A stretch of DNA of 64,000 nt, from positions 9,858,001 through 9,922,000 of the forward strand of contig JAKZAP010000005.1 in the NCBI GenBank assembly GCA_023053575.1. Reading direction: 5' to 3'. Below the pieces are notes generated by a model, which saw only the letters and a list, made by a program, of their open reading frames with translations, was not told where the DNA came from and did not search any database. This stretch comes from Branchinecta lynchi. Its lineage: Eukaryota > Arthropoda > Branchiopoda > Anostraca > Branchinectidae. This document shows positions 53,379 through 64,000 of the stretch, in pieces (the stretch's first letter is position 1; every line of letters starts with the position of its first letter). A program made the position numbers and the translations under genes.

Positions 53379-56300
53379 AGACCTACGTTGCCCGGGCAAC
53401 GTGAAGTGTTGCGGCAACCTTTGTACGGCTTCGCCGGCTAAAGTGTTGCGAGAGCAACACTTTGGTTTTGTTTCTTCGCTGTCGGTTAAATGCTGAAATT
53501 GTCAACTTATCGAAGCTTTTAAAACGGTATGTTCTAAAAAGAATAATCACATGATCAAAAGCTGTTCTTTAGCGTTGTAAAACCAACAACAAAACAATAT
53601 CGGAAGAAGGGACTAAATTGACTTGGCGGTCAGTTGAACTTTATCCTTTTCAATCGTAGATATCGTGACGGATGAAAACTTGGAACAATATCTTATATAA
53701 TCTAGTTGGTATTATAAAGCTATCCGTAACGTTTCAGGACTAAAATACCATAGATGACACTATTAATTATTACAAAACTACCTTATTGTTTTAGATTACC
53801 GTATCGTTTGTACCCGTTGTGTAAACAGTTAATCTTCGGTTATAGCGATAGACCATCGATACAAACTTTCTTACCGTCATATTTACAGATATCGAATACG
53901 ATGTGCACCAATTTTCAAAAATTTCTAGCCCCTCGTGAACCGATTCTTACTTACTAGTCCCTCTCCCGTGATTGACATCAAATTCATCGGAACAAATAAT
54001 GGATACACCAGCTATTAAAAGTTGCAAACCCCTCATCGCTGAAGATGATTATAGCATAAAAGCCGTTTTGGCTTTTTGCGAACAAAATTGTTCTTACCAT
54101 CTAATACACCTGATACAAATAACAGGTATACCAACTAGCAAAAGCTGCAAACTCCTCATTGCCGAAGATGATTATGAGCTAACAGTCGACTGTTGCTTAC
54201 AAGTCCCTTACATGTCTCACAACTGGTATCGCCTATTTTTGGTTTCAGTGTGTACCTTACTCCTGAAGTTGTCAACCCCTTGAAACTTTCAAACTGGTTT
54301 ATCTCATGAAGGATTTTTGTTCAAAAAAAATGGATGACAAATACTTTGATCAGCTCATCAAGGGCATCGATTGCCCTAACCACAACAAAAGAATATCGGA
54401 AAAAGGGACTAAATTGACTTTGCAGTCAGTTGAACTTTATCCTTTTCAATCGTAGACATCGTGACGGATGAAAACTTGGAACAATATCCTATATAATCTA
54501 GTTGGTATTATAAAGCTATCCGTAACTTTTCAGGATTAAAATACCATAGATGACACTATTAATTATTACGAAACTACCTTATTTTACATTATCGTTTGTA
54601 CCCGTTGCGAAAACAGTAAATCCTAGGATACAGCGAGAGACCATCGATACAAACTTTCTTACCGTCAGTTTTATATAAATCGAATACAATGTGCAACAAT
54701 TTGCACAAATTTCTAGCCCCTCGTGCACCGATTCTACTGACAAGTCCCTTTCCCGTGATAGACATCAAGTTCACCGGATAAAAATAATGGGTACACCGGC
54801 TAGCAAAAGTTTCAAACCCCCCATCGCTGAAGATTTTTGTAGCATAACAGCCTATTATTACTGACAAGTCCCTTGCATGTCTTACAATTGGGAACCTAAT
54901 TGTTCTTACCATCAAATGACAGGTACGCCAACTAGCGAAAGCTGCAAACCCCTTATTGCCGAAGATGATTATGAGCTAACACTCGACTGCCGCGTACAAG
55001 TCCCCTACATGTCTCACAACTGGTATCACCTATTTTTGGTTTCAGTGTGTACCTTACTACTGAAGTTGTCAACCCCTTGAAACTTTCAAACTGGTGTATC
55101 TCATGAAGGAATTTGTGTACCAAAAAATGGATGACATATACTTTGATCAGCTCATCAGCGGCTATCGATTGCCGTCGAAAAAAAAAATTCTACCTGTCTT
55201 AGTTCAAAAGTTGACTTTTTTGCCGTAGGCCAACTTTCTAACGTCACCACTTAGAAAGGAGCAAAGGATAAGCTCTAGTTTCTTTAGCAACGAGAGAACT
55301 TCTAAAGTTTAAGAGGTACTTCTGATACCATTTCTCTACCGCAAACCCAAGTGCAAAAAAACGAATGATAAACTCAGCTGAAATCGCGTACACAAATGGA
55401 ACCAAATTGTTCTTACCATCGAATACACCGGAAACAAATAACAGGTACACCAACTAGCAAAAGCTGCAAGGCCCTCATTACCGAAGATGATTATGAGATA
55501 ACAGTCGACTGTTGCTTAAAAGTCCCCTACATGGCTCATAACTGCTATCGCCTATTTTTGGTTTCAATGTACCTTACTACTGAAGTTGTCAACCCCTTTG
55601 AAATTTTCAAACTGGTGTATCTCATGAAGGAATTTTTGTACCAAAAAATGGATGACATATACTTTGATCAGCTCATCAGTGGCTATCGATTGCCGTCGAA
55701 AAAAAAATTCTACCTGTCTTAGTTCAAAAGTTGACTTTTTTGCCGTAGGCCAACTTTCTAACGTCACGACTTAGAAAGGAGCAAAGGATAAGCTCTAGTT
55801 TCTTTAGCAATGAGAGAACTTTTAAAGTTTAAGGGGCACATCTGATACCGTTACTCTACCGCAAATCCAAGTGCAAAAAAAAAAAATTATAAACTCAGCT
55901 GGAATCGTCACAGACATGGACAGAAACAATAGATGGCAGCACTTTCGGACCCGTGGGAAAAAACCACTTTTTTGTCTCTGTAGATTTTTCTATTTATCAC
56001 TCAAAGAAGATATGTTGGCTGTGGGGCCGGGTAACTGCCGCATATATTTAACACTTATAGATTTTAGTCCATCTTCAATTTGAAACTGGTGCCTGCCTGC
56101 TAGCGTGCTAGAACGGAGCTTTCCACTCGAAAGCAGAAACATGGCTTGATGAAACGAAAGGTTCGCTACACAACTTGAGATGGTCCTCTCCGACATAGGC
56201 TATACAACTCCACTTCACCTCGCAAACCGTAGGCTCTGGCTCGATGACAAGCAAAAACCATCCTTATTGGCCCCAGGCAAGAGTTCTACGGAGCTTTCCA

Positions 56301-56474
56301 AAATGTAATGTCATATTCATCAATCCGGCCTAAGGTCCACACTTTCCGTAAAAACCGCACAGGTTAGACCCTTCCCAGTTACCAGGAATAAAATGAAATC
56401 GGAGTCATAGGAAAAAAAAAAAAAAAAAACAAAAAAAACGAGGACAAAACCAAAGTGTTGCTCTCGCAACACAA
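53379..56474 (+). mobile_element. F3 repeat element, copy 3, complete with internal tandem units
   Basis: Left end AGACCTACGTTGCCCGGGCA ACG, including the perfect palindrome GTTGCCCGGGCAAC, then GTGTTGCGAGAGCAACAC with TTTGGTTTTGTTTC. Right end ACAAAACCAAAGTGTTGCTC TCGCAACACAATA. The inner GTGTTGC..GCAACAC plus TTTGGTTTTGT forms an inverted repeat of about 30 bp between the ends. The interior has three tandem units of 0.6-1 kb, each with one Ig-like module block and the CTTAGAAAGGAGCAAAGGAT block. No transposase. Confidence 0.8.
53972..55640 (+). pseudogene. Three Ig-like peptide remnants in F3 copy 3
   Basis: Open stretches at 53972-54283, 54877-55080 and 55396-55640 share SKSCKPLIAEDDYELTVDC then QVPYMSHNW with few changes, while neighbouring non-coding parts differ by indels. 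All three end at the same point after the Trp, where CTGGTATCG could be a splice donor. The host origin is inferred. Confidence 0.35.
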
Positions 56475-56599
56475 TAAACGAAAACATCTACCCCTTTGCT
56501 AGCTTGTGATATTGCAATGCATAGCTGATTTAGGATCCTCCATGACTCAACTCGTCTACACAGAACTGATTGCGAAAGGTTTTCGCACTGGTCATGGCC

Positions 56600-56956
56600 A
56601 GACTAAGGCTGTATTAAAGTGAATGAGGACGTCACAAGATCCCCTCTCCTTCTAAATCCCCACCGTCGCGGTTCGGAGCCAGAGATGCGACATCTAGGGC
56701 ATCGTTCTTCTCGTTCCCCAATCAAGCTTTACTCGAATCCGAGTATTCCAAGGAAATACCCAGATTCACCGACGCACCGAGTGTTCGGATCCGGTTTCCT
56801 AGACCAATGTGTCCGTGTCCTTTATATGTGAGCCAAGTTTCACGTCGTAGGTTATCTGGAACTGTCCAAATTTACAAAATCTGGACTGAATGCTAGAGCG
56901 ACAGACATTACGATCGCTATTTGATACTTTGGTCGAAGGCTGAAATTGCCATAAAA
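56600..56956 (+). mobile_element. F2 fragment, right end
   Basis: Ends TTACGATCGCTATTTGATAC TTTGG ... AATTGCCATAAAAAAAA, a decayed F2 right terminus preceded by one module (GTTCGGATCCGGTTTCCT). Confidence 0.55.
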
Positions 56957-57833
56957 AAAAACCTTCTGTACGGCGACAGGAGTATGGACACAATAAACTT
57001 CCTTGAATCAGTTTGTTTGTTCGGGGAGAGTCTAGGATCGCCAACGATTAATATGTCTACAACTATATACCAGACATGAAAACGCTAAGACTAACAGAGA
57101 GTCGTTGTTTTTTACTGACACGCTTATGGAAAATGTTTCGAGAAGAATGTGAAACAGACACGGAACGAACGCAGTAAAGCTGCTTTCAAATTGACAAGTC
57201 GTTGCGTTTATCTTGAGTCGTGTACAGGTTGCGTCACGTATCTTTCGCACCTGTCCGAAAAGCTTTCATGCTGGATGGGTATTTAAGTTTTATTTTATCA
57301 TTAATAGGTTTTTCTTCATCTCTAGCAGGTGTTTCGCCAGTTTTTCTTCAAAAACTTCAATTTTTCACTAAAGGTCGACGCAACGCAATAACAGAATTTG
57401 GTTCTATTCGTGCGTCGCGTTTTATTCCTCCGCGTAAGCTATGCGTTCCGTCGCAGCACGGGTGACGTAGAAGTTGCATAGCTCAGTGTGAAAGGCTCAA
57501 CGCGTCAATGCGAAAGCGGCTTAATCTCTTCATTTCTTAGTTCAGATTCTTTTTTCTTTTCGGAGCGAGTACATACAGATTTATGCAATATCTTCCAACC
57601 ATAAAAAGGCTGAGACAAACTATATTCCTGTCGTGTTTCCATAGCTAACTTCTGAAAAAAGCAAACAATGAATCATTTTAATTTCTTAGCACATTTTTGG
57701 GGGCGAGAGTTTTAGTGAGTAATTATAGTTGATTTAACATTACTGTCAAGAATGCCACCCGGGAACTCACGAGAAGAGCGGCGGAGTATAGTATACCCTA
57801 AGATTCCAGGAAACTCTGACCTCTTTTGGCTAC
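56957..57833. other. Unassigned flank, no gene
   Basis: Frames of 72-81 codons on both strands carry no recognised domain or splice support. No repeat family seen. Confidence 0.4.
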
Positions 57834-58180
57834 CCTATAATAATAATAACGTTAATTTCCTGAATAGCTCATATAATTACTCGCTAGCGTCGGATCGTCA
57901 CACAATCCTTAACACGGCTAAAACTTTATAATCACTTCTCAATAATTACCTTAAAATATTTCTATATATATACAATTAATAACGAGTATATCACGGTTCA
58001 GAATTAAAATAATTTACGAAATATGGTACAAATGACGAAAGATACCGGTCAGTAGAGTGTATATCGGGGCGAACAATGTCTGGTACAATTACGGGTTGCA
58101 GCGCGAAACCTTGTTTCAGGTCGAGTTTGCTTTGGCTAATGATATTCCTGATCATTAGCAAAAGCGACAACAATCCTTCA
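57834..58180 (-). pseudogene. 3' end of the same non-LTR family as 47860-49660
   Basis: The minus frame ends IHSTDRYLSSFVPYFVNYFN, equivalent to the STGRYLKSCVPYFVHHFN end of the element at 47860-49660. The following 3' UTR (ACGATCCGACGCTAGCGAGT ... GAGCTATTCAGGAAAT) matches that element's 3' UTR. The tail is (ATT)n at about 57836-57848. A short 5'-truncated insertion. Confidence 0.82.
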
Positions 58181-59073
58181 AGGCTGACTTTATGAACCTT
58201 CTAAGAGACCGGCAAACCCATGCAAATGCGTGGGCCCATTGCGAACCAGTGAGGACTGACAGCAGTTCTGACGTTTTGCATCCTCCTTTCCCGGCGTGAG
58301 TGACGAAGAAACGGAGGGACTGAGCCCTTACCTGCCAGGAAGCAAAAAATCGTAAGCTCTGTCCAAATAAGTGTTGTAAGGTGTATTACGGCGTATAAGG
58401 CTTATTACAGATTCCTCTTTTCCTCGGGGCGAGCTGTAATAAGGCGAATAAGGAAACAGAGGTTTGGGTTCTATTTGAACAGGCGTTTGTATTAAGATGT
58501 AAACATCGCGTATAGCGATTATACTTTTACTTTTCGGAAAACAGATGTTACAGATAGTTAATAAGAACTTCTGAGACCAATGTTGAGTTTGGTTATGGTT
58601 CAAACTGATTAGAGAAAAGTCACCTTTTTCTTTGTGGTTACCATTTTGTGTTTGGAAAGTAATAACATTGTAAAATTAAGTAAGAAAACAAAGAAAACCA
58701 AAAACAAAAGTGAATCCCCCCTAACCAATGCGTTCACCTTAACCATTACAAATAATAGCTTTAATGTATCCTTAAATTTGTACAGTTTCCCACATGTAAG
58801 GCTGTATTTCTTTGCTATTATTTTTAACTAATGTGACCCTTGCGCTTTGCCGGACATCTGCCGGTCGTATATTTTGAAGTCGTCACCCACGCCACAGCCC
58901 TTCAAACCGCCCCTGAGTTCCAAGATACGACTACTTCAGCGTTTGCTGTTTTCCCGAGTTTTCTTATCTTATACGAAGAAAAGCTGAAACGGCCCTGCCC
59001 CCCCCCCCACCACGGCCCTGTAAAAGACAACACATGTTTGGGCATCCTTGTGTTAAACGTTACGAACCATGAA
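58181..59073. other. Unassigned flank with two hAT-like terminus remnants
   Basis: 58865-58915 (TATTTTGAAGTCGTCACCC ... CCCTTCAAACCGCCCCTG) matches the right end of the hAT element at 8042-9686. 59000-59032 ends CCACCACGGCCCTG after a C run, another hAT-like end. No coding. Confidence 0.45.
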
Positions 59074-59370
59074 GAGCGTGTTCCACCCTTTTACAAATAG
59101 TAACTATTAGTTGCTTTTTCCGTTCCAACCTCACCTAAAGTTACTACGCTGACCGTTCCAACCTTCTCGAAATAGTAACAAATAGTAACTATTTGCTTAC
59201 CACGCTCGGGAGCGTAGTAACTACGGATCTCTGTAACGTGATTGGTCGGATTCGCCCGTGGGATGATATTCTGCTGGTAAATAGAAAAATCGTTCCAGCC
59301 TTGACGGCAAAAAGCCAGAATTCGTGACATCATGCGTAGTAACTACGGTAAAGTAGGATGGAACACGCTC
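59074..59370. mobile_element. F4 MITE, copy 3
   Basis: Ends GAGCGTGTTCCACCCTTT and (reverse complement) GAGCGTGTTCCATCCTAC. 297 bp with CAAATAGTAACTATTAG, GGGAGCGTAGTAACTACGG and TGACATCA in the position where the other copies have TGACGTCA. Best preserved termini of the family. Confidence 0.88.
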
Positions 59371-61032
59371 GAAAATTATGTTTCCAGACAAAACTTCTGT
59401 TATGACCCTTTTAAATTTTATGCTTTGCGGAAAGATTACAATTATACGGGGCATACCAAACATGTTCTCATAACCTTTAACACAAGGATGCGCACACTTC
59501 TGCTATCTGTCATCAAACTTCAAACAGTACACAGGGCCTCCGCAACGTCCGTCATCGTCGTTACTCCTCAAACAGCATACAATCACCCTAGCTAGCGACA
59601 CGACTGTATTGCCTGTGAATGAATGAATTTATTACATGCAGCCTAGTAATAAGGCATTTGCACAGTAAATCCAGAAAAAAGAAAAATGAACGCTTAACAA
59701 GAATTGTTGACATCGCCATTTTTCAGTCGTTGCTTTCCTCATTAAAGCATCTTGTTTTTTCGTCCACCACTGTCTCTTCTCCAACTTCCAACGGAGTTTC
59801 ACAGGGGACAACCCGGTTAGATAAGAAGCTGCCTTATATCGCTCAGTTTCATGCAGAAAGATTACTGGGAGTGGCTTCGCGTCCTGCTTTAGGCGTCTCG
59901 CCCGAGCAATTGCTTGAAGCGGTTGGTGGTGAGCGGCGAAAATCCGAGTGGTTACTCACTCTCGATTTGGGTGTACACCAAGTGCCCCGTGACGGGTGTT
60001 GCCACCAGGTGACAAGGAGTGTGAAAGCCCTCGCGAAAATGACGTCCCATCGTCTCTGCCAGAATGTCAGTTATGGTAGGTTCGAGCTTTTCAAGGCGCT
60101 CGTCGTAGGGGAGTAGCCTTTGCGGCAATAAATCCCCGCAACTTTAATATTCCTAAGCACTTCCTTGGAAACTAATATCTCTTCGGACCCTGTGGGAATG
60201 AGGTACATAATTAAATGGTCTCAAATGAATACTTGATTCTATTTTGCATTGGAAACCATCCGCTTATCTCCTTAATATAAATAGTTTAGTGCTGGAGCAT
60301 CAAACTTCAATAAATCTCTAAGAGGTCTCCGGCTTGAGAAATTAGTAATGCATGGATGCTTGCTCTAGCAGGGACTGTGTTTCTTCAGTATAATCATTAG
60401 CGAGCATAGACACAGAAAATCCCAACGGCATAGAGGCGAAAGGTTTCCGAAATCTCAGCTTACAAAAATGTTGTCTCAAGAAAGTTTCATGTGCTATTAT
60501 GGATACCATTTTTTCCACGTCCGATTTCACATTCACTGACGAGAAGAGAGAGCCCGGCGGACACTTAGCTGGACAGAGTTTTACACATAGGATAGCTCCA
60601 CTTTATAGCTCCCTGGTATACGCAAAAACCCATCGCTTCCAGTTCCAGTTCCGCAGACCCTCTTACAACCAATTCTTATGTAGGGTCTCCACTCAGACCT
60701 TCTATGCTGCAGGAGGCCATCGTAATGTCCCCTATGCCCATTCTTTGCGTTTCAGATTAGGAGAGCTCGCCCAGTCTGACGAGCACGGTTACGAGGGTCT
60801 AACGATACAAATGGTATGGCGGCAAATGAAGTCTTTTTTGGAAAGATGTATCAAAGTAACTGGTATTTTATGCAGGTCATGGAAACAAATCAGTAAGAGG
60901 GAGTTTATTCAAGAGGCAGAGTAAATTGCTGGAAACAAGGCTTTTGATTGGCTTGAAGCATCTTCTACTGCATCATCTACCAACTTAAGAAAGTAGGAAA
61001 CTTTATATGGTGGAAAGAATGCGATTAGAAAG
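59371..61032. other. Flank with two unrecognised open frames
   Basis: 59615-59690 begins with a GAATGAATGAAT retroposon tail. Plus frames at 59619-60116 (165 codons) and 60499-60924 (141 codons) have no domain I can name; neither has clear splice sites. The second overlaps a minus frame at 60342-60536. Chance frames or remnants of an unclassified repeat are both possible. Confidence 0.35.
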
Positions 61033-61454
61033 ACTAGTCCTACGTTGCCTGGACAACAGCAACGTGAAGTGTTGCGGCAAGCTTTGAACGACTTCGCCGG
61101 CTAACGTGTTGCGAGGGCAACACGCTATTCCTCGGCGTTATTAAAACAACAACACAAGAATATCAGAAGAAGGGACTAAATTGACTTTGCAGTCAGTTGA
61201 ACTTTATCCTTTTCAATCGTGACATCGTGACGGATGAAAACTTGGAACAATATCTTTTATAATCTAGTTGGTATTCTAAAGTTATTCGTGACTTTTCAGG
61301 ATTAAAACACCGTAGATGACAGTATTAGTTATTACGAAACTACCTCCCTGTTTTACATTATCGTTTGTATCAGTTGCGTAAACACTTAATTCCAGGTTAC
61401 AGCGTGAGACCATCGATTCGAACTTTCTTACCGACAAATTTACAGAAATCAAAA

Positions 61455-61769
61455 ACAAATAATGGGTACACCAGCTAGCGAAAGTTGCAAATCCCTCATC
61501 GCTAAGATGATTGTAGCATAACTGACGTTTATTACTTACAAGTCCTTTGCATGTCTTACAATTGGGAACAAAATTGTTCTTCCCATCGAACACACTGTAA
61601 ACAAATAATAGGTACACCAACTAGCAAACGTTGCAAACCCCTCATTGCCGAAGATGAGTATGAGCTAACAGCCGACTGTTGCTTCAATTCCCGAACATGT
61701 CTCACAATTGGCATCGGCCTATTTTTGGTTTCAGGGTGTACCTTTCTACTGAAGTTGTCAACCCCTTGA
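61455..61769 (+). pseudogene. Ig-like peptide remnant in F3 copy 4
   Basis: CMSYNWEQNCSSHR then CKPLIAEDEYELTADCC, after which the frame drifts from the usual QVPYMSHNW. More decayed than in copy 3. Confidence 0.33.
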
Positions 61770-61860
61770 AACCTTCAAACTGGTGTATCTCATGAAGGAA
61801 TTTTTGCGCGTCTTGGTTCACAACTTGACTTTTTTGCCGTAGGCCAACTTTCTAGCGTCA

Positions 61861-63613
61861 TAAAATAATGTGTCATATAATAAACCTCTCTTTAAAGGCT
61901 GGTACATTCCCCGATTCATTTAAGAAAGCGAAGGTAATTCCTGTTTATAAAAGTGGTGATCAAGCAAATTGCACAAAAATATAGGCCAATTTCTATCTTG
62001 TCGGTTTTTTTCCAAATTAATGGAACGATGTGTTTACAACCGAGTATATAATTTCCTTGATACTCATTATGATTCTTTTCTAAGACACAATTTGGATTCA
62101 GGAAGCAACACAGTACCCAAGACGCCATCCTAGCAATAGTTCAACGTACATGACTGTTTGGATAAAAAACTTACACCAGCAACTATATTTTTGGATTTGG
62201 AAAAAGCATTTGATACAATATCTCATGAAATTTTCCATTAGTTAAATCGTTGTGGAATCAGAGGTCGTGCTCTTGATTTATTTTCATCATATTTGAAACT
62301 CCCGTCTCAACTAACAACTGTTAACGATACTTCATCCGAAATTCTTACTTTACCGGATGTGGGTGTCCCTCAGGAGTCTATTCTAGGCCCTTTACTTTTC
62401 ATAATTTATATTAACGACCTCCCAACAGCTACAACAAATCATAGTCTAAACACTCTTTTTGCGGATGGTAATGGTTCGACACTAGCTGGAGAATCGGAAA
62501 ATGAACTGCAAGAAAAATTACAATTAGTGTTTTCATATTTGATGTTGTGGCTTAAAGCTAACCGGCTATCGCTGAATGTGGCAAAGACTAACGTTACTAT
62601 TTATAGTAGAACTAGAAAGAAGGCACCAACACTCCCAACACTAACATCAATCAAGTATTTTCATACAAGTACTGTAACACATAGAATGAGTTCAGTTCGT
62701 TATCTTGGAATTTATATTGATGAAGATTTATAATTTAAAGAACATTCCAACAGGTTAAGAATTAAATTGGCTCAGGGTGTGGGAGTAATGAATAGGCTCA
62801 AGAATTTTTGTTCCTTACAAAATTCTTCGGCTAATTTATTTTGCTCTTGTTCATTCGCATCTCACTTATTGCCCTTAAATATATCTGGCTACATTTAAAA
62901 CTCATCTTAACCCATTACAGATTCGCGAACTTTTTTTTACCATAACCGTCATCACTTCCTGGGGTAAGTCAAACAGAAACCCTCTATATTCGATTAATAT
63001 TTTGTCTGTTTCTGAACTATTTAACTTTGCGTCATTCCTATGTGAAACAAAGTACGACCGTTGCTAGCTTCCATCATATTTTCATTCAACTGATTTATTT
63101 CCTTGCCCACTGAAGAAACAGTACGACAACCGTCATAAACTGAAAATCCGAAGTCAAAGAGTACCTTTAGAGAGTTATCATTTTTCTTCATCTTATTCTG
63201 TCTTGAATTCATGGCAAATTTTGTTTACAAAAGTTGATTCTACAAAAGCTATCCCAAATTCTCATTAACAAGTTTAAGAATATACAGTTAATAGTTAGAG
63301 ATTGGTTGTATTTCATGTTTACTTATTTTATTTATGTTTGTTTCTGCTGGTGATGCTGGTTTTCAGTTACGCTTCCCTCATTTTGTTGTTGTTTTTGTTT
63401 GGGATTGATTTCGCTTCTTGTAGGCGATTCCTTGCGGTGATCGTTCTACTCAGCGTTGGGTCGATTTTCTTTTATTGCTTTTCTTTTATTTAAGGGTTTG
63501 AACCATTCGATATTTTTCTTCTCTCCGGTTCAAACCCTGAAATAATTGTAAATGCAGAGTATCATATTATTAATTTATGTATCAGATATAGTAAAAATAA
63601 ATAAACTTTAAAC
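61861..63613 (+). mobile_element. Non-LTR retrotransposon inserted in F3 copy 4, 5'-truncated
   Basis: Begins at the RT entry (LKAGTFPDSFKKAKVIPVYK), continues through motif A (FGFGKSI-type text by frameshift), QESILGPLLFIIYINDLP (motif B), LNTLFADGNGSTLAG (motif C), VRYLGIYIDEDL (thumb), then ILSVSELFNFASFLCETKY and KAIPNSH near the C-terminus at about 63000-63270. The 3' UTR ends AAAATAAATAAACTTTAAA directly at the F3 junction. Motif C reads FADG instead of FADD, so the enzyme is dead. Jockey/RTE-like. Confidence 0.86.
62293..62733 (+). pseudogene. Reverse transcriptase palm and thumb with FADG active site
   Basis: 146 codons. VPQESILGPLLFIIYINDLP is motif B, LFADGNG is motif C with the second Asp replaced by Gly, LSLNVAKTNVTIYS precedes the thumb VRYLGIYIDEDL. 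The Gly removes one of the two metal-binding aspartates. Flanking ORF2 parts are in other frames. Confidence 0.85.
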
Positions 63614-63712
63614 CACTTAGAAAGGAGCAAAGGAAAAGCCCTAGTTTCTTTAGCAATGAGAGAACTTTTAAAGTTTAAGAGGCACATCTGATACCGTTTC
63701 CGTTGTTTCCTG

Positions 63713-63820
63713 GCCGAAGATTAAAAAATTATGTGTTTCTTTCTTATGTGTATTGTTTCTTTTTTTCAACTGATCTGCTTTTATAAATGGCGGGTTATAA
63801 ATAAATTACTTACTTAGTAT
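63713..63820 (+). repeat. Retroposon 3' tail with (TTAC)n, copy 2
   Basis: GCCGAAGATTAAAAAATTAT ... TGGCGGGTTATAAATAAATT ACTTACTTAG. Same motif order as 6611-6722. Confidence 0.6.
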
Positions 63821-63899
63821 ACTGCCTTCGCTGCAGGTCAACAGTGACTTCACCGTAACGACAAAGTGGCAATTTAAAAAGCGAGTCTTTTTCATGGAA

Positions 63900-64000
63900 G
63901 GTTTATGAAATAGAAAACATCGATGCTGAAGAAGCGGGTTTTGGCGAAACGTCTCCATTCGAAACGTCCCCTGGCAAAACGTCCCCGGCTAAACGTCCGC
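63900..64000. repeat. Short tandem AAACGTCCCC units at window end
   Basis: GGCGAAACGTCTCC, CGAAACGTCCCCTGG, CAAAACGTCCCCGG, CTAAACGTCCGC: about 15-bp units running off the window. The extent is unknown. Confidence 0.65.

Larger units (their letters stand above)
61033..63701 (+). mobile_element. F3 repeat element, copy 4, split by a non-LTR insertion
   Basis: Left end AGTCCTACGTTGCCTGG ... GTGTTGCGAGGGCAACACG, decayed. Runs to GGCCAACTTTCTAGCGTCA (61860), then resumes at CCACTTAGAAAGGAGCAAAG (63614), exactly as in the uninterrupted copy 3 (CTAACGTCACCACTTAGAAAG). The right terminus is missing. Confidence 0.78.

Noticed and set aside
63021..63212. 63-codon minus frame
   Set aside because: Shadow of the plus-strand ORF2 C-terminus (SVSELFNFASF) of the retrotransposon at 61861-63613.

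Overview
The window is animal (metazoan) nuclear DNA, probably from a marine invertebrate and perhaps a lophotrochozoan, though the species cannot be fixed from what is here. Three short coiled-coil exons with canonical GT-AG borders lie on the minus strand at 52826-52973, 26164-26357 and 6038-6250. Their phases match and they read as one continuous protein segment resembling TMF1 (TATA element modulatory factor, the Golgi golgin ARA160). The window is therefore mostly two giant introns of a TMF1 orthologue (about 26.5 kb and 19.9 kb) plus flanking intron. No complete host gene is present.

Left end (1-5045): a decayed Polinton/Maverick element, all genes on the minus strand. In transcription order it has protein-primed DNA polymerase B (cut by an assembly gap and internally deleted), a 21-bp tandem array, a packaging ATPase, a fibre-like 207-aa protein, a hydrophobic/AT-hook-like small virion protein split by a stop codon, an adenain-type cysteine protease, and a DD35E integrase fused to a zinc ribbon. 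Several start codons share the context TAATAAATG. A 100-N gap (5046-5145) separates it from the TMF1 part, so the junction is not proven.

Introns (6251-26163 and 26358-52825) and the right flank are packed with mobile DNA. I distinguish repeat families by inspection: F1 (about 0.8-1.2 kb, GGGATCCC palindromes near both ends, internal modules of about 143 bp; six copies), F2 (starts with a GAGCT..AGCTC hairpin plus ATATGGCACTTG, ends CAAGTGCCATAAAAA, poly-C-rich modules; ten or more copies), F3 (GTGTTGC..GCAACAC palindromes, carries tandem Ig-like peptide remnants; four loci), F4 (about 296-bp MITE; three copies), several hAT-type elements with 8-bp target duplications, one palindromic TA-flanked MITE, and about nine decayed non-LTR retrotransposon copies.

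The most striking area is 7.4-13.4 kb. There an inverted-repeat element was hit by an F2 element that was itself hit by a hAT element, while its loop carries another hAT element with a second F2 inside. The intact opposite arm acts as an empty site and helps define the F2 ends. No tRNA, rRNA or CRISPR locus is secure. One tRNA-like SINE fragment is noted.
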